Translations under genes and position numbers: made by a program
The notes under the pieces: model-generated
The model's input: the letters and a program-made list of their open reading frames with translations, nothing else
Databases searched by the model: none
What the model was told of the DNA's origin: nothing
Shown here: piece after piece, positions 1-11,775 of the stretch
Layout of the letters: each line of letters opens with the position of its first letter
Position numbering within the stretch: the first letter of the stretch is position 1
From: Paramecium octaurelia
Lineage: Eukaryota; Ciliophora; Oligohymenophorea; Peniculida; Parameciidae
Reading direction: 5' to 3'
Length of the DNA: 64,000 nt
Assembly (NCBI GenBank): GCA_905182995.1
Contig: CAJJDP010000165.1
Location: 70,575 to 134,574, forward strand

Positions 1-1525
1 TCCTGTTTAGCAAGAACAATCATTATTTCTAAAATTAGAAGAATCACAAAGCCCACATTTATTATGAATTAATTAATACGGACTCTTACATGTAGTGCAT
101 TAAGTAATTGAACAGACATTGCAATTATTGTCGCAATAATCAATCAAAATATATATGTTACTTAGTGCTAAGCTGGCCTAATATGAAGAAACAGACAATG
201 TAGCTTAGAATGTTAATTAAGCCGAATTAGATGTATGATCGACACTAAGATTAATGTCTTCAATATAATCCTTAGTGCTTAAATAAAATAGATTATTAAT
301 TGCCTTGGCTGGTTAATAAGTCACTTAATAAACTACGTTGCCATCTAATTTTATAATAAATTGTTGATTTGTCCAATTGTCAATAAACCAAGCTGTTAAA
401 TATATTCTTATTTTATTATGTGCGGGAAGCGCATTAAATACAGTATTAAATTATCCATTGCTCCAAACTCCATGCCCTCCTAATAAATATTAATTATTGT
501 AAGTTGAAAATATCTATCCTGTTAATTTTGAGAATGCAGGATTAAATGTGAAAGTAAATGCATTTATTTAGCTTAATAGATCAATATCTAGGCTATCAAA
601 ATACCTTCCAATATATTGAGATCCAAATAATGATTGCTCAGAATAGTCTACGCAAACATTGCTTTGTAAAGTGCTACTTTTTGGACATGCATTGACACAT
701 TAACCCATATATAGAATATAACCACTCTCACATGTATTGCATTTTAACCCTATACAATTTTAGCAATTTAAGGAACAATTTAATTAACATTCTTAATTCT
801 GACTTTTATAATATTATGGGCAAGTTTAAACACATTAATAATTGTAAGCAGAATATCCAATTTAACATTAACACTTACCATTTTATATTGTACCATTAGG
901 ACATGTTAAGCAATCATTGTTATTAGGACCAGTGCATGTTAAACAAGTAAAATGACATAACTAAGGGGACAAGACAACATTTTTAACTAGTAATTTCTCA
1001 CATACTGTATATAATGACAATAGGCTGCATTGGAAACTAGATTTAATCTCCAAAATCGGATTAGCATTTGAATGACTAATGCTTTTCCTTAACGAAATCA
1101 ATTATTAATTATACACAAATATTCTATGTTTATTGAAATATTTACAAAAATGCATTTGTCTTACAGTAATCACTGGGAGTATCGAAGTTAGAAGTAGTTA
1201 TTGAGGAATCAGTATAAATTGTTTATGAATCTATTAATATATTTACAAAATTTGATATTCCTGACCAATATTCTCTGTATAAAAGATCTAAAGAAACTTA
1301 TAATGAATAATGAGGCTAAAGATTAGTAAATGTTTTTTTAATGTTCGTGTCGACCTATCCCATAAAAGGACCTATCAATACTCCATTGTCGCAAGAAAAT
1401 TATTTTGTAAATGGACTAGAATCTTGTTTTTACCAATTTACATTTAAAGCACCCGTACCTTCCATTAAATCTGTTGTAGGAAGTCCATTCATAATCGTTA
1501 TCAACAAAGATAAAAAGCGAAACAT
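1..1525 (-). CDS. Cysteine-rich secreted/surface protein, 3' end cut by window
   Basis: Read on the minus strand with UAA/UAG as Gln. The start at 1525 gives M-F-R-F-L-S-L-L-I-T-I, a plausible signal peptide. It is followed by a beta-sandwich-like segment (I-G-P-F-x-G-Q ... K-T-F-T-N-L-Q-P-H-Y) typical of large Paramecium cysteine-rich proteins. A 19-nt GT..TAG intron (987-1005) restores the frame into C-x2-C-x-T-C furin/IGFBP-like cysteine repeats, a second sandwich-like segment, then more cysteine repeats running off base 1. At least 501 residues lie in the window. It probably acts outside the cell or at its surface; the ligand is unknown. The plus-strand ORF at 1341-1580 is the antisense shadow. 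The family assignment is by pattern only. Confidence 0.8.
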
Positions 1526-2782
1526 TTATTTTAAATATTATTTAATATCAGATTTATCAACAAATAAGAAATGGAGCTGAGATTTAATTTTTTCCAAAGA
1601 ATTTTAATATATTATACATAATAAATCTTAATTAAATCGAGTAATTAAGGAACTGAATAAGATCTTTATATTTCACAATAGGCTTTATTTCATTTTATCA
1701 TTGAATTAATTCGATTATGATTATAGAAATTTCGTTATTTATTAACACCAGTAATAAAATTTCTCTGACTTCCCACCAAATAGTTATAAATATTTCGTAC
1801 TTGGACAAATCAATTCATATTATTCAATCAAACAAGATGGTGGAGTGAATTCAAAACAAATTATTTGTTAATAATATTTAATTTTAAGTTAACCCAATTG
1901 GAATCAAATTAGTCTCAAAGGACTCCCCTTTAACTAAATGATAGACTATTTATTTCATACCTGTAGATAAATGATGTAAGAATGAAATTTGTAAATCAAT
2001 CTTTAATATTTAAACTTTTCTTCTCTTTGATAGTATTAAAAAGGATCTTGCGATTTCTTTTTCATTTGGAACTTACTCTTCATCAGCTTTTTGTCATAAG
2101 AACTTTGATTTATAACTATTTTATTAATTACACAATTAAAAAAAAATAGATAAAATAATGTAATATTGCAGAAGATCATCGTCTAATAATTACTTATTCT
2201 CATCGAGAAATTATAAGTAAACAGAACTTAAACTTAATCAAAGATAATTAGGTAAATTTTCTATTTTTCAATATCTGTCTTATTTGACCTTGCTAAGAAT
2301 TAATAAATATCTAAAATAATTTAATGGAATTTTCGTTTTGAGAGGTCTATTTCTATGTATAATAAACATTTTGTATATATTACATATAGTAAAATTATTA
2401 AAATATGTTAAATATAAGTATTAAGCATTTCTGATTACGTAATTCCTTTTCAAATTAATTTATCAAAATATTAAATAACAAGCTAAAGAAGAAAGAATAA
2501 TCTACGCCTTCTCTAGCAAAGACGATAATTTAAAGTAAAAAAAAGAAATATCAACTAGTTCAAATGAAAAAATAATAGAGCTTTAATTTCACTTTAAAAT
2601 AATTAACAATATTAATATTTATCTAAGATTTCATTAATTTCTCAATTCACTATTGCTCATTATGAATTTTGGAGATTCATCTTAATTTTCTATGCACTAT
2701 ATATATTTGACTCTATACTAAATTTTAATTTCTTACTTTGAGTATTAGTTAAGTAAATACATAGGGTTTTTTAATTAACAAT
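1526..2782. other. AT-rich intergenic stretch, no clear gene
   Basis: About 1.25 kb, long for this compact genome. Short open stretches exist on both strands (for example plus 2171-2290), but I could not join them into a gene with a start, short introns and a TGA. It may hold the 5' region of the cysteine-rich gene or a decayed gene. Confidence 0.4.
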
Positions 2783-3254
2783 ATGAAATTTTTGAAGGAT
2801 ATAAAATTGTCGAATAGCAAATATTAAATTTTGTCAATGAAATACTCCGATTAGACCGAAGCTGTTAAATTATATGCGAATCTTACTAAGTAGAGGACAC
2901 CATAAGTTTCTAATTTAAGGTGATTTCTATATACCATAAGATTTACATGTCATTTTAAGGTGTTTAGCTATGATTTACATTTGTGCTGATACTTAAATTT
3001 TATGTAATTTTTGGAACAAAGGAGAGGGCTAGAAAATTGAATTTCAGTAACAAATTAAAAAATCGAGGATAAAACAATATTTTGCTATATTACAAATTTA
3101 TTAGCTAATTTAAGAGGATGACGTTGGGGAATGTGAATTGATAATTCAATCATTTTTCAATTACTCAATGCCTGAATACGTTTATGACATAGTTCTAAAT
3201 TATAAAATTGTCGTTTTGAAATAAGGATTAATTTTATAACAAATAAATGTATGA
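2783..3254 (+). CDS. Hypothetical protein, possibly two exons
   Basis: An open frame from ATG 2874 to TGA 3252-3254 encodes 126 residues, with acidic and Cys/Tyr-rich stretches in its second half (E-D-D-V-G-E-C-E-L-I-I-Q). A second protein-like frame starts at ATG 2783 (M-K-F-L-K-D-I-K-L-S) and overlaps it out of frame. It may be an upstream exon, but I could not find a canonical GTA..TAG junction joining the two. No domain was recognised. The hybrid kinase gene starts 363 bp downstream on the same strand. The 3' frame is moderately sure, the 5' end is not. Confidence 0.5.
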
Positions 3255-3617
3255 TTTAACATTTTTAGTCTCATTTACTCACTAACACAAATTAATTTAA
3301 TTGAGCTTTGTGATAGTATTAAATATTGTTTATATTAATTATTATTTATGTTATACATTTTTGGAAGTTTACTCATATCTCATTAAGTCACATGTATTGT
3401 GCTAACATTTTATCAACTTAATGATTCGAGATTAATTAATACTATACTGTTAAGCTTTCAGTTCTTGATGCTGGCTATTCATTTTATATAAAAAATTAAA
3501 TAAATTTAGAACGAAAAAATTTAGATAAGTGTGAAAGTGTGCATTAAAATTAGTTTATTATTATTAATTTTTTAAAGGAAACAAAATTTAGTTTAGAGTT
3601 TTCTAGCTGGTTCATAT

Positions 3618-5702
3618 ATGCAATATTTATTGAGAAAACAATCAATTTTTTTAAAATTGATAGATGCTTTGATATGTATGTTTTACTTCATAATGTGGGG
3701 AGAGACGAATGAGAATACTGTGACTGGTACATTGCTATCACTTTTTATGGTGTTAAATACTTGCACGAAATATTACATATAAAATAAAAAAGAGAAGGTA
3801 AGTCAGGGATAGGTATCGACTGCAAAGCTACCTTCTCCTGAATTATTAAAAAATCAAACTTCGCCAAATTATTCAAGGAAAGTAAGTGGACAAAAATATT
3901 AATCGGAACCATCATTAGATCTTTAAATAAATGATTTCGGATGCATGGATTAGTACTAAAAAATATTCAATATGTTTCCGGATGGTATCATAATGGTAAA
4001 TATGAAAAAGCAAGTGATATTCATAAATAAACATTTGAAAAAGATGATGGGAGGGATGAACAAGAAGGCAGCCTTTTACAATCTATTACAAATGAAAAAT
4101 GTTCAATAATAAATTAATGAATTAGAAAAGATCAATTCATTGTTTCAAGAACAATAAATCATATTAAATGAATAAGAATTTGATAACAAAACTTATTTTA
4201 AAAAAAGCACTTTTGATGAATCTCGATTTGATGATTAATCCGAATTAAAATCATCCTATTCCTTTTAATAATTTGAAAATGTGAAGAAGTTACTTGATCA
4301 TCTAATTGAGAATAGGCATGAGAAGAATGGAGTTATAAAAATGTTATGTTAATTCCCTTAAAATGAGAAATCTCTTTACTAAGTCAGTTTTAAAAGGTTT
4401 GATAACAAACAACCTGAATTCATATTACTGATTGTAAGAGATATGACTTCAATGAATCTTGTGACTTTTCTGTAAAGAGTAATCACAGATAAATCTAATT
4501 TCTTAAGTACAGTAGTACATGAATTTAGAACTCCACTTTAATCAATAAAGTTGATGGTCTAATAAATTCAGCCAATGTGTAGTGAAGAAATGGTTTAAAA
4601 GTATTTATTGCCTATGCTAAGTTAATTAGATTGCTTTACTAATTTAATCCAAGATTTGTTGGACGTCTCAGTATTAAATGTAGGCAAATTCAAATTAGAT
4701 ATTAAATAATTAAATCTTCATCACTTGATAACAGAGACCTACAATATTATGGTTGTTTAGGCATATGCTAAGAACAATGATTTAGTCATCAATCTTAAGG
4801 GAATCCCAGAGAAAATCTGTTCTGATCCATATAAGATAAGATAAATCTTAATTAATTTGTTGGGCAATGCTGTTAAATTTACTTATAATGGAACTATCAC
4901 AATTTCTGGCAAATCCATGAATAAATCAGTAGAAATAACAGTTTCAGATACGGGATTAGGCATAACTGCTGATAATTAAAATAAGCTATTTACAGCGTTT
5001 GGTAAATTAGATGATCCAACCAATTCTAATCCATAAGGAATTGGGTTGGGATTGATGATAAGCAATGTGTTGGCAAGAAAGTTGTCTTATGACTAAAAAG
5101 GATTATCCGCTGTGTCAGAAGGAGAAGGCAAAGGGTCTAAGTTTTCGTTTTAGGTTTATGATCACTCCTTTAATGACGACAAACAAAAGTATTAATAAGA
5201 GTCAGTGGTTCGTCAATAAAGAGAATATTTTCAAGCCCCATTGAATTAGATAAAACAATGTGACAGTTTTAGAATGAGTGGATTAGAATTAAGTTAATAT
5301 TCTAGATGCTAATGTCCTGAAATCTTAATTGTCGATGATCAGCCATTTATTCTATAAATGCTTAAGATACAATTAGAATCATAAGGTTATCGAGTTAATT
5401 TGGCATTTAGTGGATTTGAATGTATTAGGAAAATTGAGTAATTCTAACATGGACCCAGTTGTGCATGTAAAAATTACAAAATTGTGATTCTTGACATTGA
5501 TTTACCAAACTTAAATGGCATCGAAACTTGCAAGAGGCTGATCAGCATGGGATACAATGGTTATATATTGGGACACAGTGGCTATTCAGGTGGTTAAGAA
5601 GAAGAAGAGTGTTTGAAAGCTGGCATGGTTGGATACTTCGTGAAGCCTTTAGACATAGCCAAATTGCAATAATGGTTAGAATAAAATAGAATTATGCTTT
5701 GA
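3618..5702 (+). CDS. Hybrid sensor histidine kinase with C-terminal receiver
   Basis: A single 694-residue frame without introns, ATG 3618 to TGA 5700. Two hydrophobic segments near residues 12-30 and 38-55 suggest membrane anchoring. Next come a coiled/PAS-like linker, a HisKA box H-E-F-R-T-P (His about residue 301), an HATPase N-box (I-N-L-L-G-N-A-V-K-F-T), G1 box S-D-T-G-L-G-I (Asp 444) and G2 box G-I-G-L-G-L. The receiver has L-I-V-D-D, phospho-acceptor Asp about 626 in V-I-L-D-I-D-L-P, and Lys 676 in F-V-K-P-L-D. All key residues are present, so autophosphorylation and intramolecular His-Asp transfer are expected. The input signal is unknown. Such kinases are known in ciliates but the output partners are not visible here. 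Confidence 0.95.
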
Positions 5703-5910
5703 TTATTTTGTATATTAATATGCTCACTAATAAATATAATTGATTGTTGTTATAAACAATAAGGGCCTTAAGTTGATCATCACTTAAAAATTATTATGTA
5801 ATTTTCTTATTGTTTTAAAATTAAATAATTTGCATTCTCTAAAGAATACTGCACCGATTGAATAATTAATAATAAAAAGAATTATTAATGTGATAAAAAG
5901 TAAAATAATA

Positions 5911-7380
5911 TCAGACTGAGGATCTTCTACCAGTAGTTCTTAATGTGATATTATTCTTCATAATAGAGGAAGTTCGAGAAGATTTCATGGTAGATTTCAT
6001 CGTCATAGCTTCAGCAGTTTTAATTAATGGACCTCTTTAGGTTAAACATACACTCATTTTCTAATAATCCTTATTTCCACTATGATCTCTCTCAGTGTTT
6101 CTTTAGGATATTTCTTAAGAAGCCTATCTAATCAGATCAGTAATGGATCTATTTTTTTATTTTAGTTGTAGTTGTCTACTTGTTTGAGTTTGTCTCAACT
6201 TACATTATGTAAATTTAAGATAGCAATTAAAACAAACAAGTAATTCTTTATTTAAGAAGGCTGAGTTTTCTTTCATTTCTGCGAATTCCTAAATATAGTA
6301 GTAATATATACAGAGTATGACATAGAAGGGAAAAGCTTCTTTATAATGTCTGGTATTAGTTTAGTAGTATTTGCTATGTAGTTTTCTGGATTATCTTCAG
6401 TTTGCTAATGGTCTGCTCTTTTAACACCTGTTGAATAAGGTTTAATATCCATCCTATAGTGTTCTCCTTATGTAATCAATAGTTTATATTTGATGGGATG
6501 CAAGTCTTCAGTTTAACAAAATTGCTGGCATGACAAACATTGGACATCCATTATCAATTTAATAGGTTTCTGTTTGTTGGTCGTGATAGTATTCTTAACA
6601 TTTTCAGGCCTGAGTAATTGTCCAAATTGAATAGGATAAGGACACTCATCATTAGATCTTAAGGACGTGCAATATAGGATGTTGATTCTTTACAGATGAT
6701 CAATTTTGCAATAGAGCACTGCCCTGTTTACTCTAAATTTCTCGTAGGTCACAACGCAAATTCTTGTGGTGATATAATTAATAAGTCTTTGAATTTGCGT
6801 TGTTATTACTTTAGACTTAACAGGGTAGGCTTTGGAGTAAGATTCGGGACTATTAAATGTTGAGCATTTTTCTTAGACATCAAATTTGGAGGAGGAAAGT
6901 TCAATGTTGTTGACTCTTTAACTTAAGAGGAGGAGGTTTTAGCTCCATATGGCTTGGATGACATTTTCTTTGGGGAGGGCAGGTTTAGTAAATTTCTACA
7001 AAATTCCATTTCGATGAATATTCGGATTGTGTATGAATGTCTTAAATTGCTCTTGGCTTAGGTAGAGAATTGAGGTTCTGCAATCAATGTTGAGTTAATC
7101 TTAGAGGAATTCTCCTCTGGTTTCTTGGGTATTATAAAAATCTCTTCTGGGTTTACAACTGATGAAATATGCACAAACATCATTCTCGCATTCTTTAAGG
7201 AATGCAGTTTCTATATTTGGGAGAGTTCTGTTTTCAAGTTTTTTGACTAGGATTTCGTTGTTATGTGTGAAATACCAGGCCTAGATTAATTTAAATGTTG
7301 GGAAACCTGAATGACTCCCAATCTGTAGATGAGAGTGTCTGGGAGATGGAATTCAACTTTGTTTTATTTGATGGAGTCAT
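5911..7380 (-). CDS. Hypothetical protein, 465 aa, three introns
   Basis: Start at 7380 (M-T-P-S-N-K-T-K). Introns are 7247-7275 (29 nt), 6733-6752 (20 nt, starting GTG rather than GTA) and 6289-6311 (23 nt). With these the coding length is 1398 nt to the TGA at 5911, an exact multiple of three. The N-terminal half is Ser/Pro/Lys-rich and looks disordered. The middle has spaced cysteines (C-L-S-C-x3-C and a later C-F-N-C), possibly a metal site. The tail is Ser/Arg-rich. No family was recognised. An imperfect inverted repeat (6722-6825) spans the second intron. Confidence 0.7.
6722..6825. repeat. Imperfect inverted repeat inside a coding gene
   Basis: Bases 6751-6763 are the exact reverse complement of 6791-6803 (13 bp). 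Outside them, 6722-6737 and 6810-6825 match in reverse complement at 14 of 16 positions. The spacer is AT-rich. The left arm overlaps the proposed 20-nt GTG-type intron. Both arms lie in the same predicted gene, so the protein carries codons from both strands of one sequence. Confidence 0.8.
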
Positions 7381-7454
7381 TTTGAAGCCACAGATAATAA
7401 TAAAATGTTTCAATAGCTCCTTCTTAAATACGCATAAATGTTAAAATTAAATTT

Positions 7455-9006
7455 ATGTTTGATTCTGCTGTTCCTGGATTGAAGGCTAAAAGAATTCAGG
7501 TATTCATTTGCTGCTTTATGCAATATGCTATGTTACATTCATGTAGATCAACTTGGAGTTTCACAAGTGGTATTTTGGCAAAATAGGATGATCATGAACA
7601 TGACGATGAAAAAATAGATGATTTCGATAAAAAGTACTTGGGATATATAAATTTTTCGTTCCTTTTTGTTTATGGATCATCAATGCTTTTGTATATTTAG
7701 TAATTTACATAGTCTGGGTTAAATTGGAGATAGAATAGGTCCAAAACTATTTATGTTATGCGGAACATTTTCTACAGGAATCATATAATTCATGATCGCT
7801 GCCTTGTTGCCAGTTGAGAAACACAATAGATGGCTATTGCTTGTTCTTTAAATAGTGAATGGTATTTCTTAAGCTCCTGCTTGGCCAGGATTGATGGCCA
7901 TAATGAACAATTGGCAGAGTAAACCAAACAAAGTTATTGTAATGGGTTATTTCGCAGCTTGCACAAATGTGGGTAATATCTTGGGAGACTTGTTTGCTGC
8001 TCTCCTTATTGAGCAACTAGGCATGAGTGTTATGGCTCCAATTTATGTATCTGCAATTGGTGTTTTAATAATGTCGATTATCAACATTTATATGATTGAA
8101 GCCAGTTCAGCCAAAGAATACATAGCTTAGTTTAAAAATCCATTGACAAAATCATTGGTTTATAAATAGGCCCATGATGAATACATGAGCAGAGCTGCAT
8201 CAGTGGTTTCTGTCTCAGAATAATCATTCGTCACAGACTTAAGCTAAACTCTCTTGACTGTGGATAGAGACTCTCAATTGAATCCCCACATCCCTCCCAA
8301 GCCTAAGAAGAACAAGAAGGACAGCATCAATATGATTTCAGCTTGGAAATTGCCTAATGTTGCTTTATACGCTTTCGCATTCGGTTGTATAAAGGCTGTC
8401 TTCTACATTCTTGCATTTTGGCTACCTTCATATCTGAGAGGGGAGAATCTGGAAGGAGTCGCATGGATCACTCAGATGATTGAATGGGGTACCATTCCAG
8501 GGGGTATCCTGATATGGTAATTATGTCATCATAATTTTAGTTATGCAGGAGTCCATTGGAATCTAAGGGCTAGTCTTATTGTGCCTTCATTGTGGATTGG
8601 AACAGTGGTTATGGTTAGCATAAACTTTTTATCGAAATTGGAACAACCTTACGCTCTCTATTACATTTTAGTGTTTTTGACAGGATTGATGATTGGAGGT
8701 GTGTATAATAACGTTTCAGGGGCCATTGTGATTGAACTGAGTAATATGAAGGAATTGAAAGGTACAATTATAATTTATGAATTAAAAGGGAACAAGAAAT
8801 CTACGGCTACAGTTACTTCAGTTGTCATGGGATACGGTGCTGTGTTTGCAGCAATAAACCAATTGATTGTACCATATTTAGAATCGATTCTGTTTTTATA
8901 TTGCAGTCTCAATGCAATTGTGGCCGGCTGCTTCCTCATTCCCTTAATTATAAACGAATACAAAAGATATAAGGAACAGAAGTTAAAGGTTGGCGATGCT
9001 AAGTGA
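7455..9006 (+). CDS. MFS transporter, sugar-phosphate/glycerol-3-phosphate exchanger type (copy 1)
   Basis: ATG 7455 to TGA 9004-9006, with introns 7691-7712 (22 nt) and 8517-8540 (24 nt). This gives 501 residues, usual for the SLC37/GlpT-like branch of the major facilitator superfamily. Visible are a charged loop between the first spans, the MFS signature G-Q-I-G-D-R-I-G-P-K after the first helices, a second bundle starting K-L-P-N-V-A-L-Y-A-F-A-F, and about 12 hydrophobic spans. It should exchange organic phosphates or related anions across a cell or organelle membrane; the substrate cannot be told. It is followed after 11 nt by a tandem paralogue. A 27-nt intron-like insert at 8762-8788 stays in frame (see findings). 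Confidence 0.9.
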
Positions 9007-9017
9007 TATAAATTAAA

Positions 9018-10457
9018 ATGTTAATTAAATTCAAAAGAATATTTGTATTCACATTAGCCTTCATTCAATATGTGTATCTACATTGTTGTAGGTCAACGTG
9101 GAGTTATGTGTCTGGGAGAATGGCCTAACCAGGACCAGACAACTACTTTAGCAGTCAGTATTTGGGATATATCAATTTTGCCTTTTTAATGAGCTACGGC
9201 TTGTCAGTTTCAGCGTTATATATAATTGCAAATATGTAGGATAGGCTAATTGGGAGATAGAATGAATTTAAAATTTTTTGTATTAATCGGAGCATTTTCA
9301 ACATGCCTAATATTTTGTAGTATCGGATTCTTTCTCCACTATGAGTACAAGCATCCCTACTTGTTCATGATTCTACAGATTCTCAACGGCATTTCACAAT
9401 CAACCGAATGGTCTGGTCTCTTGGGTATTATTGTATTCTATATTTTATAATTATTTAGCGATCTTAAACAATTGGTATACGGGATAAAATAAAATCTTAA
9501 TTTTGGGATACTTCTCAGCCTCCCCATGTGTTGGAAACATCATAGGAGATCTCTATTCGGGTTCATTGATCGGAAAACATGACTTGCCTTACTATGCTCC
9601 CATATACATGTCAGGACTCTCCTTATTTACCATTTCCATAATCAACCTTTTCGCTCTGCAGCAGGCCCCACTTCCCAATGAAACTGAAGAACAGATTGAG
9701 AATCAAGAATCCATGTCAATCTCATTAGAACCAATACTGCAAATTTAAAAAGAAAACAGCAGTGATTCCGGAGAATATTCATTACCGAGTTCACATTTCC
9801 ACAAAGAATAAGAACAATTATCGTTATCCTATGTTGATGCTTGGTTTGTACCCAATGTGGCCATTTATGCTTTTGCCTTTGGATGCATTAAATCTGTATA
9901 CTACATCCTTGGATTTTGGCTGCCTGAGTATTTAAACAGAAATAAAGTGCCCGACGTAGCCTGGATTACTGCTATGACTGACATTGGTGCTGCTCCAGGA
10001 GGAATAATTATTTGGTATCATTAATAACTACATAGCTTAATAGGATATTATTCTAATAAAAGAGCCATCCTACAAGTACCAAGTCTTTGGATAGGAACTA
10101 TTGTTATGATCATCATTAATTATGCTGATGATTTGGCTCTCTTTGGTTACTTAATACTTGTGTTCATTATCGGATTTCTGATTGGAGGAACCTACAATAA
10201 CATTGCTGCCTTGATAACAGTCGAGTTGAGTAATCAGGATCAATTGAAAAGTAAGCATCTAGCATTATTTAGATAATAAAAAAGCAACCGCAACAATTGT
10301 GTCACTTATTATCGGTTATGCATCTGCATTTTCAGCAATAAATCAATTGATTGTCCCTATTGTTAATGATGCCTTGTTTCTGTATTGTGGCATAATGTCA
10401 GTAGTTGGTGGAATATTCTTGTCTCCTTTATTGATAAAAGAAATCAAAGGTAAATGA
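9018..10457 (+). CDS. MFS transporter, sugar-phosphate exchanger type (copy 2)
   Basis: ATG 9018 to TGA 10455-10457, with introns 9215-9239 (25 nt, GTT start), 9425-9458 (34 nt), 10015-10035 (21 nt) and 10251-10272 (22 nt). Coding length is exactly 446 codons (445 residues). The protein aligns along its length with copy 1: C-R-S-T-W-S, G-Q-L-G-D-R, L-N-N-W, G-N-I-I-G-D, P-S-L-W-I-G-T and A-I-N-Q-L-I-V-P are shared. It is shorter in the acidic first loop and the central loop. The start codon lies only 11 nt after the stop of copy 1, so its promoter must lie inside copy 1 or the two share a transcript. It is a tandem duplicate, diverged enough to be old. Confidence 0.9.
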
Positions 10458-10491
10458 ATAATTGAGACTTTTATATATATTACAATATCAA

Positions 10492-11757
10492 TCATTCTAT
10501 CCTTTTATACTTCTCCTAAGATCTGCCTCTCTAATCTAATGAACTTTATGTTCTTGTTTCTAAAATCATATGAATTTAATACTTACTTAAAGTGACATTA
10601 TACTTATTTTACTCATCTGCTATATTTTTGAATGGAGAATCTACTCCAAAGTAAGTCTTCAAATTTGTTCTATTGCTCAAAGGAGCATTAGTCTTTAAAA
10701 ATAGTAGTTCTTCATGGAGAGCTTTATTGGTTTATTGAAGATTTCCAATCTGCACTTGTAATTAGGTGATCAAAGATTTTTATTGTTAGTTTTCATACTA
10801 TAAATTTTAATATCCTTAATAACTCTCTGATTGTTAAAATTATTTAATACTCTCATCCTTCTATTTGAGTTATTATCCACATTGCTATAATTAATTGTAA
10901 TAATCAGTTAATTATTACTAAATAATGGACATATCTGAGTGCAACTTCTCTTTCTCTAAATTTAAATTTTACTTCTCTTTTAATAACATCTATTTCTCTT
11001 TGGAATTTAAATCTCTAGTTTTAGTTAGTTCACTTGATAATCGAATTTTATCTTTTTCGAGAATTTCTATCTTTTTCTACAAGGATTCAAGACTTTTTCC
11101 CTAAGAAAAAGTAGAATGATGAGTCTTTTCTTTTAATAGAGATTCGTACTTTTCAATTTCTTTCATGTGTTCTTAATTCTTTTAATTTAGTGTCTTAGTT
11201 AGCTATTCTAATTAAACCAATCTGTCTTCAAGTAATTTGGTCAACTTGATATTGCTTTCAGATAGTTATTTAATCTTTTGATTCTCATTTATAATTTTGA
11301 TGCCTGATTTTTCCAACAAATTCTCTTGATACTTGAACTCAAAATTGTAATTCTCTTTATTTTCAACCTTATTCTTCAACATTTCATTTTCATTTTATAG
11401 CTAAGCAATTAAATTTGACTATTTTGTTAATTGATTTTAATATTAAGTAGTTTTAATAGAGAATTCCTTCTTTAATGTACTTAATCTCAATTGAGTATTT
11501 TCTAGTTCTTCCTCGAGAGATTTAATTTATTGCAAATTGACCATTTCCCCTGTGATATCACAACTCTTTCTGCGTCCATTCTTGACTGTCTTCTAACCAT
11601 TCTAAGACATCCTCTCAAAATCATTCTTAATTAGACTTAATTCCTTCATCAAGGATTCATTTTATTTGTGAAGTTTCTCATTCTCACTCATGAGTCCCAC
11701 GAAATGATTTGAATCCCTCCTTCCTTCTATACTTTACTAAGATGATGTTCTCTTCAT
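10492..11757 (-). CDS. Coiled-coil protein, 421 aa
   Basis: Minus frame from ATG 11757 (M-K-R-T-S-S-Q-Q-S-I-E-G) to TGA 10492, exactly 422 codons and no intron. After a short basic Ser/Arg-rich head, nearly the whole protein is heptad-like and rich in Glu, Lys, Gln and Leu: K-S-L-E-E-E-L-E-N-T-Q-L-R-L and L-T-K-L-L-E-D-R-L are examples. A short tail with Arg, Ser and Gln follows. It is probably a structural or scaffold protein of cytoskeleton or cilia, but that is inference from the coil alone. Its start is divergent from the next gene, 18 nt away. Glutamines are often encoded by TAA/TAG. Confidence 0.85.
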
Positions 11758-11775
11758 CTAACAGTTAATAAAATA

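Noticed and set aside
1341..1580. Plus-strand ORF of 79 codons
   Set aside because: The minus strand here encodes the start and first domain of the cysteine-rich protein with a signal peptide; the plus frame is antisense.
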